A DNA stretch of 10,923 nucleotides from JAVBPA01 sp031549925 (GTDB lineage: Bacteria > Bacillota > Clostridia > Oscillospirales > CAG-272): the NCBI GenBank assembly GCA_031549925.1, contig JAVBPA010000025.1, positions 1-10,923 on the forward strand. Reading direction: 5' to 3'. The translations under genes and the position numbers were made by a program. The notes beneath the pieces are model-generated. The model was not told where the DNA came from and searched no databases. It worked only from the letters and a program-made list of their open reading frames with translations. Position 1 is the stretch's first letter; each line of letters starts with the position of its first letter. Below are positions 1 to 7,140 of this stretch, piece after piece.

Positions 1-200
1 TTTTTATAGGGTTGTTTGTGCAATTATAAAAATTTGCTTTGTACTTTTTTCGTTTAAATATTTTCGCTCTCATATATATAAGTTCGTTTTTTTGCAAAAC
101 GAAACAAATTTTTTGCGTTATTTACAATTTGTTTACAAATAAAAAAACAATCGGTTTATATTTTTGTAATTATACAAACACAATTGTTTTATTTTTTATA
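1..200. other. AT-rich intergenic region
   Basis: Very AT-rich DNA left of the HAD gene with no credible coding region. A 62-codon frame starting at 39 is rich in Phe, Ile and Tyr, as expected from AT-rich noise, and has no ribosome binding site. Several small inverted repeats occur. One is TTCGTTTT/AAAACGAA at 83-90 and 96-103 with a 5-base loop. Another is TTTGTA/TACAAA at 163-168 and 173-178. Apart from the possible terminator listed separately, I see nothing with a clear function. Confidence 0.6.
141..190 (-). terminator. Possible weak terminator of the URO-D/HAD operon
   Basis: Read on the minus strand, AAAACAAT (190-183) pairs with ATTGTTTT (151-144), and an inner TTTGTA/TACAAA hairpin lies between the arms. 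The outer arm runs into seven consecutive T residues (147-141). The placement, about 10 to 60 bases past the HAD stop codon, is right for a terminator. The stem has almost no G-C pairs, so its stability is doubtful in such AT-rich DNA. Confidence 0.25.
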
Positions 201-1091
201 TTATTTTATTGTCCAAGGAGGAGATGAGGGAAGTGTTGCGTCAAATTCATCTATCAGTTTTTTTTCGTATTTTCCCGCATATGTACCGGAAAATAAAAAC
301 TCAAGACCTTCTAAAAGAAGATTTTCCCATGAATGTTCTTCTCCACCGGGATTTATCGGATAAAATAAGCATTTATTTTGAACAACAGCAGAATAATCAC
401 CCGGAGCGTCTCCTATCATCAATACATTTTCGCAGGAATATCCATGTTCCATTGCATATGATATGCATTGCGCTTTTGTACCCATTTCCTGCCCGGCAAT
501 AACTGAAACATATTTTCCGATATCATGCTCCGCCCATTCGCGTTCCAGAGCTTCCACAGGCGTTTGAGATACGACTATAATATCTGCTTTTTCTTTCATT
601 TTTTCAAGGCATTCCCTTACATAAGGAAACGGCGGGACTCCGTGAACCATATCCGATATTGTTTCGTTAACAGCGGTCGACCAGCGCAGGGTCAGTGCAA
701 TGGTTTCGTCCTCCGGATGATTTTCGGCATATTTTTCAAGAGCTGGATTGCCGAGTTTTTTTTCTTTTGCAACCCATTCCCGAAGAGATGAAATATCGGG
801 AAGTCTAAAACCGCGCCTGATACATTCGGAGCGGCAGGCAAGCAGATCAAGCGCTTCGATTAAAGCGGGAAAACGGTTAATTCCGCGTTTTTTTGAATAT
901 AAATTGACATATTCGCAAGCCTCGCGTGCGTATTTTGAAATGGATTGGAGAGACCAGTAATTTATTATATTCGGAATAAAACATTCCTTGTGTTTTATTT
1001 CCATTGTATCAAAAACGCAGCCGTCTGAATCGATACATATCAGGAAATCGGAATTCTTTTTCATTTTTTGAACAGCGTTTATATCGGTCAT
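201..1091 (-). CDS. HAD-superfamily hydrolase (putative phosphatase)
   Basis: A 296-residue cytoplasmic HAD phosphohydrolase. Motif I is DSDGCVFDT at residues 21-29, with D21 as the expected nucleophile and D23 as the acid/base. Motif II is the serine in VSQT (about 175), motif III is probably K206, and motif IV is GDAPGD (227-232). The residues between motifs I and II form a large helical C1-type cap, so the substrate is probably a small phosphorylated metabolite; which one cannot be told. The start at 1091 is fixed by GGAGG at 1102-1098, six bases upstream. A Met at residue 11 is a weaker alternative. The gene starts one base after the stop of the URO-D gene, so the two are almost certainly one transcript and translationally coupled. 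The catalytic set looks complete, so this should be an active enzyme. It is not close enough to a named phosphatase for a gene symbol. Confidence 0.85.
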   Translation of the reverse strand: MTDINAVQKMKKNSDFLICIDSDGCVFDTMEIKHKECFIPNIINYWSLQSISKYAREACEYVNLYSKKRGINRFPALIEALDLLACRSECIRRGFRLPDISSLREWVAKEKKLGNPALEKYAENHPEDETIALTLRWSTAVNETISDMVHGVPPFPYVRECLEKMKEKADIIVVSQTPVEALEREWAEHDIGKYVSVIAGQEMGTKAQCISYAMEHGYSCENVLMIGDAPGDYSAVVQNKCLFYPINPGGEEHSWENLLLEGLEFLFSGTYAGKYEKKLIDEFDATLPSSPPWTIK

Positions 1092-1092
1092 T

Positions 1093-2211
1093 TTATACCT
1101 CCGTTTTTATATTATAAAAATTATCGACAGTAGATTCGGCATCACTTTCTGTACACGAAAAAACAAGCATAAGATAATATTTACCGTTATTATACGAGGC
1201 TTTTTGCAATCTTCTGAAATAGTCAAAATTATTTTCGTCCGGTTTTTTCGGAATTGCGCCGTAATAAAATATTCCTCTTTCAGATAAGTCCCCGAGCACC
1301 GATTCCATGTTGTGTTTTTCGGGATTCCCGAAATTTAACGCGCGTACCCCGGATTCATTTATGACTGCTTCGTATAAATGCTCATTATATCCGCAGTAAT
1401 GGATATATCCTCCGCCTGTATAATCAAAAATTTCCCTGATATAAGGTATAACAAATTCACAAATTAAAGGTTTTGAAAGCAGAGTCGAAGTATCTTCGCT
1501 CAATTTTATCGCTCCGTTTTGTTCCGGCATAATTATTGAGTTATAATGTGCTATCATTTTGTCAGAATTGTCAATCCGCTTTTTACATTCGTCGTAGGCG
1601 ATTTTTATTGCTTTGACCGAAAGCTTCAGCAAATGATGGACAAATTCCGGATCATCATACAATTGATAATAGATATCGTCACCATACACTAAATGAGCGG
1701 TGTCAAACGCGCCTTGTATGTCAACAGGATATACCCGAACTCCGCAACCGCGAAGAACCGATGTAAAATATTCCATGTGGTCAAGCGCGCATCGGAATTC
1801 AGGAGTTATTTTTATATCTTCTTCTGTCATTTCGCAAATTGCTTCTTTTGGCAAATGACTTTGAATCCAAGGCATTTTATCTACAAATAATTCCGGTTTT
1901 ATCCCGAAAAGGGCAGGTACAATTCCGCAGCCCATATTAGCTCGGACCGAGGGAACTGCGGCGCTTCCGCTTATTATCACAGAGAGCGCGGCTCTCAATT
2001 CGTTTTGAAGCATTTTATCACTGTCAAAATGTATTTCAAGCGGATTATATGCTTTTGTTTCACGCATCAGCGGATGGGGAGAATTAAGCAGCAGCAGAGG
2101 TGAAACTTCAGTTTTATTAATAAAAGTATTGCACATCCGATCTGCACGGCGGTCAAAATTTTCCGCATGAACAGCGAGTTCGTCAACAAGTTTTTTTATT
2201 GTTTCATTCAT
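1093..2211 (-). CDS. Uroporphyrinogen decarboxylase-fold protein, cobamide methyltransferase-like
   Basis: A 372-residue protein of the URO-D/MtaA barrel superfamily. Family landmarks include PVDIQGAFDTAHLVYG (about 162-177), the SEDTSTLLSKPL stretch (about 238-249) and HYCG (271-274). A late Cys occurs in LVFSC (353). In MtaA/MtbA-type methylcobamide methyltransferases an H-x-C motif plus a distal Cys binds zinc, and H271, C273 and C353 fit that pattern. This points to methyl transfer to or from a corrinoid or thiol rather than haem synthesis; that is inference. No corrinoid protein or activase is encoded in the window. An upstream in-frame ATG at 2313 would add a run of about ten Ile residues translated from AT repeats. 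It also lies within the -35 box of the apparent promoter, so I reject it. The start at 2211 has a weak GAGAGAG upstream. The HAD gene follows after one base. Confidence 0.8.
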   Translation of the reverse strand: MNETIKKLVDELAVHAENFDRRADRMCNTFINKTEVSPLLLLNSPHPLMRETKAYNPLEIHFDSDKMLQNELRAALSVIISGSAAVPSVRANMGCGIVPALFGIKPELFVDKMPWIQSHLPKEAICEMTEEDIKITPEFRCALDHMEYFTSVLRGCGVRVYPVDIQGAFDTAHLVYGDDIYYQLYDDPEFVHHLLKLSVKAIKIAYDECKKRIDNSDKMIAHYNSIIMPEQNGAIKLSEDTSTLLSKPLICEFVIPYIREIFDYTGGGYIHYCGYNEHLYEAVINESGVRALNFGNPEKHNMESVLGDLSERGIFYYGAIPKKPDENNFDYFRRLQKASYNNGKYYLMLVFSCTESDAESTVDNFYNIKTEV

Positions 2212-2261
2212 ATTGTGTTCTCTCTCTGTTTTATGTAAAATATTACCGGAAGTTTTCATTT

Positions 2262-2285
2262 TAATTATTATAATTATAATAATTA
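2262..2285. repeat. 24-bp perfect AT-only palindrome (candidate operator)
   Basis: The 24 bases 2262-2285 equal their own reverse complement exactly, centred between 2273 and 2274, and consist only of A and T. The palindrome abuts the -10 box of the leftward promoter and covers its expected start site. It could be a repressor site or simply low-complexity AT repeat; composition alone makes long AT palindromes more likely than usual. Confidence 0.35.
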
Positions 2286-2313
2286 TTATAATACTGTAAA
2301 ACGCATATGGCAA
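2285..2313 (-). promoter_or_regulatory. Sigma-A promoter of the URO-D/HAD operon
   Basis: On the minus strand, TTGCCA (2313-2308) and TATAAT (2290-2285) are separated by exactly 17 bases. Initiation would be expected near 2278, giving a leader of about 67 bases before the ATG at 2211. The -10 is perfect and the -35 has one mismatch to consensus. The surrounding AT repeats make a chance -10 easy, but the spacing and -35 support a real promoter. Confidence 0.65.
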
Positions 2314-2332
2314 TAGTTTTTATAATTTATAT

Positions 2333-2361
2333 TTGACAACATTATTAGTATAATGTATAAT
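2333..2361 (+). promoter_or_regulatory. Consensus sigma-A promoter of the solute-binding protein gene
   Basis: TTGACA at 2333-2338 and TATAAT at 2356-2361 with a 17-base spacer match the sigma-A/sigma-70 consensus at all twelve positions. A second TATAAT lies at 2349-2354, giving a tandem TATAATG repeat. Transcription should start near 2368, with a leader of about 55 bases. The -35 box lies only 19 bases from the -35 box of the leftward promoter. It may drive the whole run of genes up to 7050, since I see no clear terminator between them. Confidence 0.8.
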
Positions 2362-2422
2362 GTTAAAATAAATATACCGCAAAATTTGTTTTGACGGAAT
2401 TAAGTTGGAGACGGGAATAGTT

Positions 2423-3892
2423 ATGAATAAATTTACACGCATCATATGTTTTCTTATGGCGTTTTCGTTAGTATCATCCTTTATTGTGTCATGTGCCGAA
2501 TCAAACGATAACGCTAATGAATCACAGCAGCAAACTGAAACAGAAATGGAAGAAAATTTAAATTCACTGGAATCGCGTATTTTAGTTTCAGACGGTTTAC
2601 CGGAAATAGGATTTGACGGCGAAGAATTTTTAATTATGGTTCAAGAAGAATTTAAATATGATGCCGGTGTGGAAGAAATTTCAGGCGATGTTTTAAAAGA
2701 TGAAATATATAACCGGAATCAACGTGTTTCCGAACGTTTTGACTCTGATGTAAAATGGATAAGCGGAGGCGATTACGGTAAAATGAGTGTTACAATACGT
2801 AAAACCGCTCAATCCGACGATGATGTATATGAGCTTTGCATGGCTCATGTAATACAAACAGGTACAGATATCACAAGCGGTATATTTTGTGATTGGATGG
2901 AATTTCCGTATGTGGATTTAAGCAGTCCATGGTATCCTCAATATGCGGTTGAAGCCTGCACTGTGAACGGAACCCTTTACGCGCTTGTAAGCGATGCTAC
3001 GATCACATCTGCTGAAAGTACATACTGTGTATATTTTAATAAACAGATCGCAAACGATTTTAGTCTTGAAAGCAGCAATTTTTATTCGCTTGTCCGTGAT
3101 AAAAAATGGACAATTGACAAAATGGCGGAACATGTAAAACTCGTTTATAATGATTTAAACGGAAACAGTAAAAAGGATATAAACGATTTATACGGCAATC
3201 TGACAATATTGTTTTACTCGTTTAATTCTCTTTGGGCTTTTGAACAGCCTATCTGCGAAATAGCGGACGACGAAATTAATTTGGTGCTTAATACAGAGAA
3301 AACAGTATCGATAATCGACAAAATGTATTCGTTTTATTACGAAAATGATGGAGTATTCCTAACAGAATACAAGCCTTCAAAAGATCGTTTTGCAGCGGGT
3401 CAGTCTCTGTTTTTAATGTGTCATTTCTATCCTGCCATGAACGAGCTGCGTTCTATGGAACAGGATTACGGTATAATACCTTTCCCGAAGTGGGACGAAG
3501 CGCAGGAATCATATAAAACCACAATCGACGGTTCTTTTAATGTTCTTGTTGTTCCTTCTGCCGCCGCACTCGAAGATTACGAACGTATCGGAATTATCAC
3601 CCAGGGTTTGTCGGCTGACAGCTGGAAATATGTTCAGCCTGCTTTCTATGATACTGCTCTTAAAGTAAAAGGCACACGCGACGAAGAATCGATTGAAATG
3701 ATTGATATAGTGCTGAACGGAAGAGTTGTAGATTTCAGCTGGCTCTATCTCGGATGGAGCGGATTTAATTTTATAGTTTATGATATGCTTAACGCCAAAA
3801 AAAGCGGAGGAGATTTTTCTTCCTATTATCAAAGAGAACTAAAATCTAAAACAAAAGCATATGAAAAGGCGTTTGGATTCTTTTATAAATAA
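2423..3892 (+). CDS. Extracellular solute-binding lipoprotein (ABC transporter type)
   Basis: A 489-residue exported lipoprotein resembling family 1 solute-binding proteins of ABC importers. It has a K/R-containing start, a hydrophobic stretch and the lipobox IVSC with Cys24 as the lipidation site. An acidic, Gln/Glu-rich linker follows, so the mature protein should be tethered outside the membrane. Residues about 244-255 (DLNGNSKKDIND) form an EF-hand or dockerin-like loop with acidic and Asn residues at positions 1, 3, 5 and 12, suggesting bound calcium, as in several sugar-binding relatives. The ATG at 2423 is chosen because it begins the signal peptide; the GGAG at 2407-2410 lies upstream of it. 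A TTG at 2405 would overlap that site. No permease or ATPase gene lies nearby, so it is an orphan here. The ligand is unknown; sugars or oligosaccharides are likely from the family but unproven. Confidence 0.82.
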   Translation: MNKFTRIICFLMAFSLVSSFIVSCAESNDNANESQQQTETEMEENLNSLESRILVSDGLPEIGFDGEEFLIMVQEEFKYDAGVEEISGDVLKDEIYNRNQRVSERFDSDVKWISGGDYGKMSVTIRKTAQSDDDVYELCMAHVIQTGTDITSGIFCDWMEFPYVDLSSPWYPQYAVEACTVNGTLYALVSDATITSAESTYCVYFNKQIANDFSLESSNFYSLVRDKKWTIDKMAEHVKLVYNDLNGNSKKDINDLYGNLTILFYSFNSLWAFEQPICEIADDEINLVLNTEKTVSIIDKMYSFYYENDGVFLTEYKPSKDRFAAGQSLFLMCHFYPAMNELRSMEQDYGIIPFPKWDEAQESYKTTIDGSFNVLVVPSAAALEDYERIGIITQGLSADSWKYVQPAFYDTALKVKGTRDEESIEMIDIVLNGRVVDFSWLYLGWSGFNFIVYDMLNAKKSGGDFSSYYQRELKSKTKAYEKAFGFFYK

Positions 3893-3923
3893 AAAGCTTT
3901 GATTATGAGGGAAATTATATAAA

Positions 3924-4631
3924 ATGCTTGAAACAATTTATACAATACCGGTGAATGAAGCATTTGACGAATGTTCGGCCGGAGAAACCGCACAGTGTCC
4001 GTTTTGCAAAATGAGAGAAAAATTAGAAGAAAACGAACTTGATTTAATACTCGGTGCTTCTATGATGGAACCGGATGTTCGTATTAAAACAAACGAGTTA
4101 GGGTTTTGCCGCGATCATTATGATAAAATGTTTGTTCGCAAAAATCGTTTGGGTATGGCTTTAATGCTGGAATCCCATCTTGCGGAAATAGGTAAAAATT
4201 TTGAATCCGGCGGTCTTTCTTCATTATTTAAAAACGGCGGAACCGAAAAGATAGAAAAATTATCCCATACTTGTTATGTATGCGGAAGGATTGACTTTTC
4301 GTTTACAAAAATGGTGGAAAACGCGGTTTATCTATGGGAAGCAGACAGTAATTCTAAAGTTAACCCGTTTGAAGAAAAGATAAAAGCGCAGCCTTATATA
4401 TGTTTACCTCATTACAGCAAGTTTATCGAAACCGGACGGAACGGATTGCAAAAAAAGAAATTTCCCGTTTTCCGTGATATTGTGACTGAAGTGGTGACAA
4501 AATATTACAACGAACTGCTCGGAGATATCAGTTGGTTTTGCAAAAAATTCGATTACAGATACGAAAACGAACCTTGGGGTAATTCAAAAGACGCTGTTGA
4601 GCGCGCGATAAAATTTTTATGCGGAAATTAA
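3924..4631 (+). CDS. DUF6062 family protein with two Cys/His modules
   Basis: A 235-residue soluble protein without signal peptide or membrane segment. It resembles a family I know as DUF6062 from Clostridia, with an N-terminal IYTIPVNEAF stretch, a MMEPDVRIKTNELGFCRDHY block and paired cysteines; its function is unknown. The Cys/His pattern occurs twice. C25-x2-C28 is followed by C62-x2-H65-Tyr, and C117-x2-C120 is followed by C160-x2-H163-Tyr. This suggests two structurally similar zinc sites, possibly from an old duplication; metal binding is inference. GAGGGA at 3907-3912 precedes the ATG at 3924. The gene lies 31 bases after the lipoprotein gene, and its last 13 bases overlap the start of ogg in another frame. 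The overlap suggests coupled expression with the repair gene, but does not by itself show a role in repair. Confidence 0.8.
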   Translation: MLETIYTIPVNEAFDECSAGETAQCPFCKMREKLEENELDLILGASMMEPDVRIKTNELGFCRDHYDKMFVRKNRLGMALMLESHLAEIGKNFESGGLSSLFKNGGTEKIEKLSHTCYVCGRIDFSFTKMVENAVYLWEADSNSKVNPFEEKIKAQPYICLPHYSKFIETGRNGLQKKKFPVFRDIVTEVVTKYYNELLGDISWFCKKFDYRYENEPWGNSKDAVERAIKFLCGN

Positions 4632-5503
4632 ATAACGATAAAATAAAAATAACGGAGTACAAAGATCATCTTTGTTTGACAGGACTTTCCGATTTTGATG
4701 TATCACAGATATTTGACTGCGGACAGTGTTTCCGTTTTGACGCGGATATTACAGAAACAGGGAAGAAAGCTTTTTCCGGTATCGCATACGGCAGGTATAT
4801 ACGTATCGAACAACCGGGGGAAGATAAAATTTTATTGTATAACGTTACCGAAACTGATTTTTATGATATATGGGTTCCGTTTTTTTCAATCGACGAAAAT
4901 TACAGTATTATAAAAGAAGACATTATTAAACGATTCGGTCAAAACGATGTTATATGCGAAGCTTTAAAATACGGAGCAGGTATACGTATATTGCGGCAGG
5001 AACCATGGGAAACACTCTGTTCTTTTATTATTTCGCAGAACAATAATATCCCGCGCATAAAAAAAATAATCGCCAAATTATGTGAAGATTACGGTTCAAA
5101 AATTAATGTAGGGGATAATGTTTATTACAAATTTCCATCTCCCGAAGCGGTAGCGGAGGCAGACCCGGATCAGCTCATGAAAACGGGCGCGGGATTCAGG
5201 GTTAAATATATCCTTGACGCCGCAAAACGTGTAAGCGGAGGGCAGATTGATCTCAGCGGTATTTCAAAATATAAAACAAATCAGCTTTTGGAAGTCTTGC
5301 AAGAAATATATGGAGTCGGGCCTAAAGTAGCTTCATGTGTAGCTCTGTTTGCGTATAACCGCACAGAATCTTTTCCGATTGATGTTTGGATAGGAAGAGT
5401 TATAAAAAAGTATTACCCGGAAGGACTTGATATCTCAAGCCTCGGTGATTTTGCGGGAATTGCCCAGCAATATCTTTTTTATTATGAAAGATGGAGGCGG
5501 TGA
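4619..5503 (+). CDS. ogg: 8-oxoguanine DNA glycosylase/AP lyase, OGG1 type
   Basis: A 294-residue base-excision repair enzyme that should remove 8-oxoguanine from DNA and cleave the abasic site. The N-terminal OGG domain carries the CGQCFRF signature (34-40). A second landmark is SQNNNIPRIKK (139-149). The helix-hairpin-helix has YGVGPKVASC (231-240) followed by FPIDVW (252-257). By alignment with human OGG1, K236 is the Schiff-base lysine (K249) and D255 the catalytic aspartate (D268). N141 and R146 match the residues reading the opposite cytosine (N149, R154), R194 matches R204, and F193 replaces Y203. The length is close to bacterial OGG1 proteins. The ATG at 4619 overlaps the end of the DUF6062 gene by 13 bases, and the stop comes two bases before the likely comM start. 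AlkA-type methyladenine glycosylases are related, but CGQCFRF and NNN favour OGG1. Confidence 0.92.
   Translation: MRKLNNDKIKITEYKDHLCLTGLSDFDVSQIFDCGQCFRFDADITETGKKAFSGIAYGRYIRIEQPGEDKILLYNVTETDFYDIWVPFFSIDENYSIIKEDIIKRFGQNDVICEALKYGAGIRILRQEPWETLCSFIISQNNNIPRIKKIIAKLCEDYGSKINVGDNVYYKFPSPEAVAEADPDQLMKTGAGFRVKYILDAAKRVSGGQIDLSGISKYKTNQLLEVLQEIYGVGPKVASCVALFAYNRTESFPIDVWIGRVIKKYYPEGLDISSLGDFAGIAQQYLFYYERWRR
5493..5497 (+). promoter_or_regulatory. Ribosome binding site that decides the comM start
   Basis: GGAGG at 5493-5497 lies inside the end of ogg. It is eight bases before a TTG at 5506, but it overlaps the in-frame ATG at 5491 and is only two bases from the GTG at 5500. This spacing favours the TTG start. 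Confidence 0.6.
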
Positions 5504-5505
5504 CA

Positions 5506-7050
5506 TTGTTATCTGAGGTATCAAGCTGCGCTTTATCCGGAATTGACGGAATATTGGTTACTGCCGAATGTAATATTTCTCCGAGCCTCTCGCGTTTTGA
5601 AATAATCGGTTTGCCGGATAACGCCGTAAAAGAAGCTAAAGAACGTATACGTATATCAATGACAAATATAGGGTATGTTTTTCCCGACGACGCCGTGATA
5701 ATAAATTTAGCTCCAGCCGATATTAAAAAAGAGGGCACCGGATATGATTTGGCGATGTTTATTTCCGTATTGCAAGCGGGGAAAATGCTCAAAGCTGGTA
5801 ATATTTCAAAAAGCTGTTTTATCGGAGAACTTTCTCTTTCAGGAGAAATACGGCGGGTTTGCGGAGCGCTTTGTATGGCTTTTGCGGCAAAAGAAGCGGG
5901 TTTTAAAGAAATTTATGTACCGCAAGAAAACGCCAAAGAAGCTTGCGCTGTCGAAGGTATTGATGTTTTTTCCGTAAAATCCGTAATAGAATTAATCGAT
6001 CATCTGGAAGGTAAAAAGCGGCTTGAAAAAATAAAATTTGATAAAAACCAATTAATGTCGGTTTCATATGATAATATGCCCGACTTTTCCGAAGTATACG
6101 GACAGGCAAACGCTAAATACGCCATGGAGATAGCGGCAGCCGGAGGACACAATATTTTGCTAATCGGTTCTCCCGGGACGGGGAAGAGTATGCTTTCGCA
6201 GCGTCTTCCATCGATATTGCCCCCCATGACATTTGATGAAATAATCGAAACGACAAAAATATATTCGATTACAGGATTGCTTGATGAAACAAAACCGTTT
6301 ATATCACAGCGTCCGTTCAGATCTCCGCATCACACTGCTTCTTCCGTATCACTGTCGGGCGGAGGCAAAACTCCTTCGCCGGGTGAAATATCGCTTTCGC
6401 ATAACGGAGTGTTGTTTTTGGATGAATTTCCGGAATTCAGCAAGGATGTGGGAGAAGTATTACGGCAGCCTATGGAAAATGGAAATATAACAATTACCCG
6501 TGCTTCAGGAAGACTGACATTCCCCTCCTCTTTTATGCTGGTATGCGCTATGAATCCCTGCCGCTGCGGTTACGCGGGTCATCCGACCCGTAAATGTACC
6601 TGTAAGGCAGAGGAAGTGCGTAAATATATGTCAAGAGTGAGCGGCCCTTTGCTCGATCGAATTGATATACATGTTGAAATGTCCGCTCTTACATACGATG
6701 AAATGTCTTCCGAGGCAAAAGCCGAATCATCGTCGGTTATCCGGGATAGAGTTTTAAAGGTCAGGTTGTTGAGTGAAAAGAGATATTCCGGGAAAAATCA
6801 TCCCGATAATGCACATATGACAAACGCACAGATTAAAGAATATTGCAAGCTTGACGCGGAAGGCAGCGAACTTATGAAAAACGCGTTTGAAAGGCTGAAC
6901 TTATCGGGACGCGCTCATAATAAAATATTAAAAATAGCAAGAACAATAGCAGATCTGGGGGAAAGCGAAAACATAGAAGCGGCTCACTTGGCTCAGGCTA
7001 TACGTTTCAGATCCCTTGATCGGAACAGATATACAAACAATAAAATTTAA
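5506..7050 (+). CDS. comM: YifB/ComM family Mg-chelatase-like AAA+ ATPase
   Basis: A cytoplasmic AAA+ ATPase of 514 residues from the TTG start. Domains in order are an N-terminal Lon-protease-like fold (about 1-165), the Mg-chelatase-type ATPase core and a C-terminal helical lid. Walker A is GSPGTGKS (221-228) and Walker B is VLFLDE (302-307). NPCRCGY with a second CTC pair gives four cysteines (C352, C354, C364, C366) that probably bind zinc. The TTG at 5506 gives MLSEVSSCALSGIDG, which matches how the family usually begins, and has GGAGG at ideal spacing. An in-frame ATG at 5491 would give 519 residues and overlap ogg by 13 bases, but lacks a good binding site. In Vibrio, ComM is a hexameric helicase that drives branch migration during natural transformation. 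Whether this organism is competent is unknown, and dprA, a common neighbour, is absent here. Confidence 0.9.
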   Translation: MLSEVSSCALSGIDGILVTAECNISPSLSRFEIIGLPDNAVKEAKERIRISMTNIGYVFPDDAVIINLAPADIKKEGTGYDLAMFISVLQAGKMLKAGNISKSCFIGELSLSGEIRRVCGALCMAFAAKEAGFKEIYVPQENAKEACAVEGIDVFSVKSVIELIDHLEGKKRLEKIKFDKNQLMSVSYDNMPDFSEVYGQANAKYAMEIAAAGGHNILLIGSPGTGKSMLSQRLPSILPPMTFDEIIETTKIYSITGLLDETKPFISQRPFRSPHHTASSVSLSGGGKTPSPGEISLSHNGVLFLDEFPEFSKDVGEVLRQPMENGNITITRASGRLTFPSSFMLVCAMNPCRCGYAGHPTRKCTCKAEEVRKYMSRVSGPLLDRIDIHVEMSALTYDEMSSEAKAESSSVIRDRVLKVRLLSEKRYSGKNHPDNAHMTNAQIKEYCKLDAEGSELMKNAFERLNLSGRAHNKILKIARTIADLGESENIEAAHLAQAIRFRSLDRNRYTNNKI

Positions 7051-7089
7051 AACTTATGATTTGCCCGTTATTTTTACAGTTTAAAAAAT

Positions 7090-7140
7090 AAATGCGAAAG
7101 CAATGTGCTTATTTTGCCCAAAACGCGCATTTTTTATTTT
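7090..7140 (+). terminator. Possible terminator or attenuator between comM and asnA
   Basis: AAATGCG (7090-7096) can pair with CGCATTT (7126-7132), and an inner AAGCA/TGCTT hairpin (7098-7110) lies between the arms. A T-rich run, 7131-7140 with one A, follows directly. This resembles an intrinsic terminator ending the upstream operon, or an attenuator in the asnA leader. The large loop and modest stem keep confidence low. Confidence 0.35.

Noticed and set aside
39..227. 62-codon frame in the left AT-rich region
   Set aside because: Low-complexity Phe/Ile/Tyr-rich translation, no ribosome binding site, and it runs into the 3' end of the HAD gene on the opposite strand.
1093..2211. Haem-pathway uroporphyrinogen decarboxylase (hemE)
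   Set aside because: The fold is shared, but the H-x-C plus distal Cys pattern fits methyltransferase-type relatives, and no other haem genes are present.
2212..2313. N-terminal extension of the URO-D protein with a poly-Ile run
   Set aside because: It would be translated from AT repeats and its ATG lies in the -35 box of the apparent promoter, upstream of the expected transcript start.
2333..2402. Repeated TTGAC...ATTA elements at 2333-2344 and 2391-2402 as paired operators
   Set aside because: Only 10 of 12 bases agree, one copy is the -35 box itself, and such a match is easy by chance in AT-rich DNA.
5400..5792. 130-codon antisense frame across ogg and comM
   Set aside because: It overlaps two well-supported genes and has no family resemblance or ribosome binding site that I can see.
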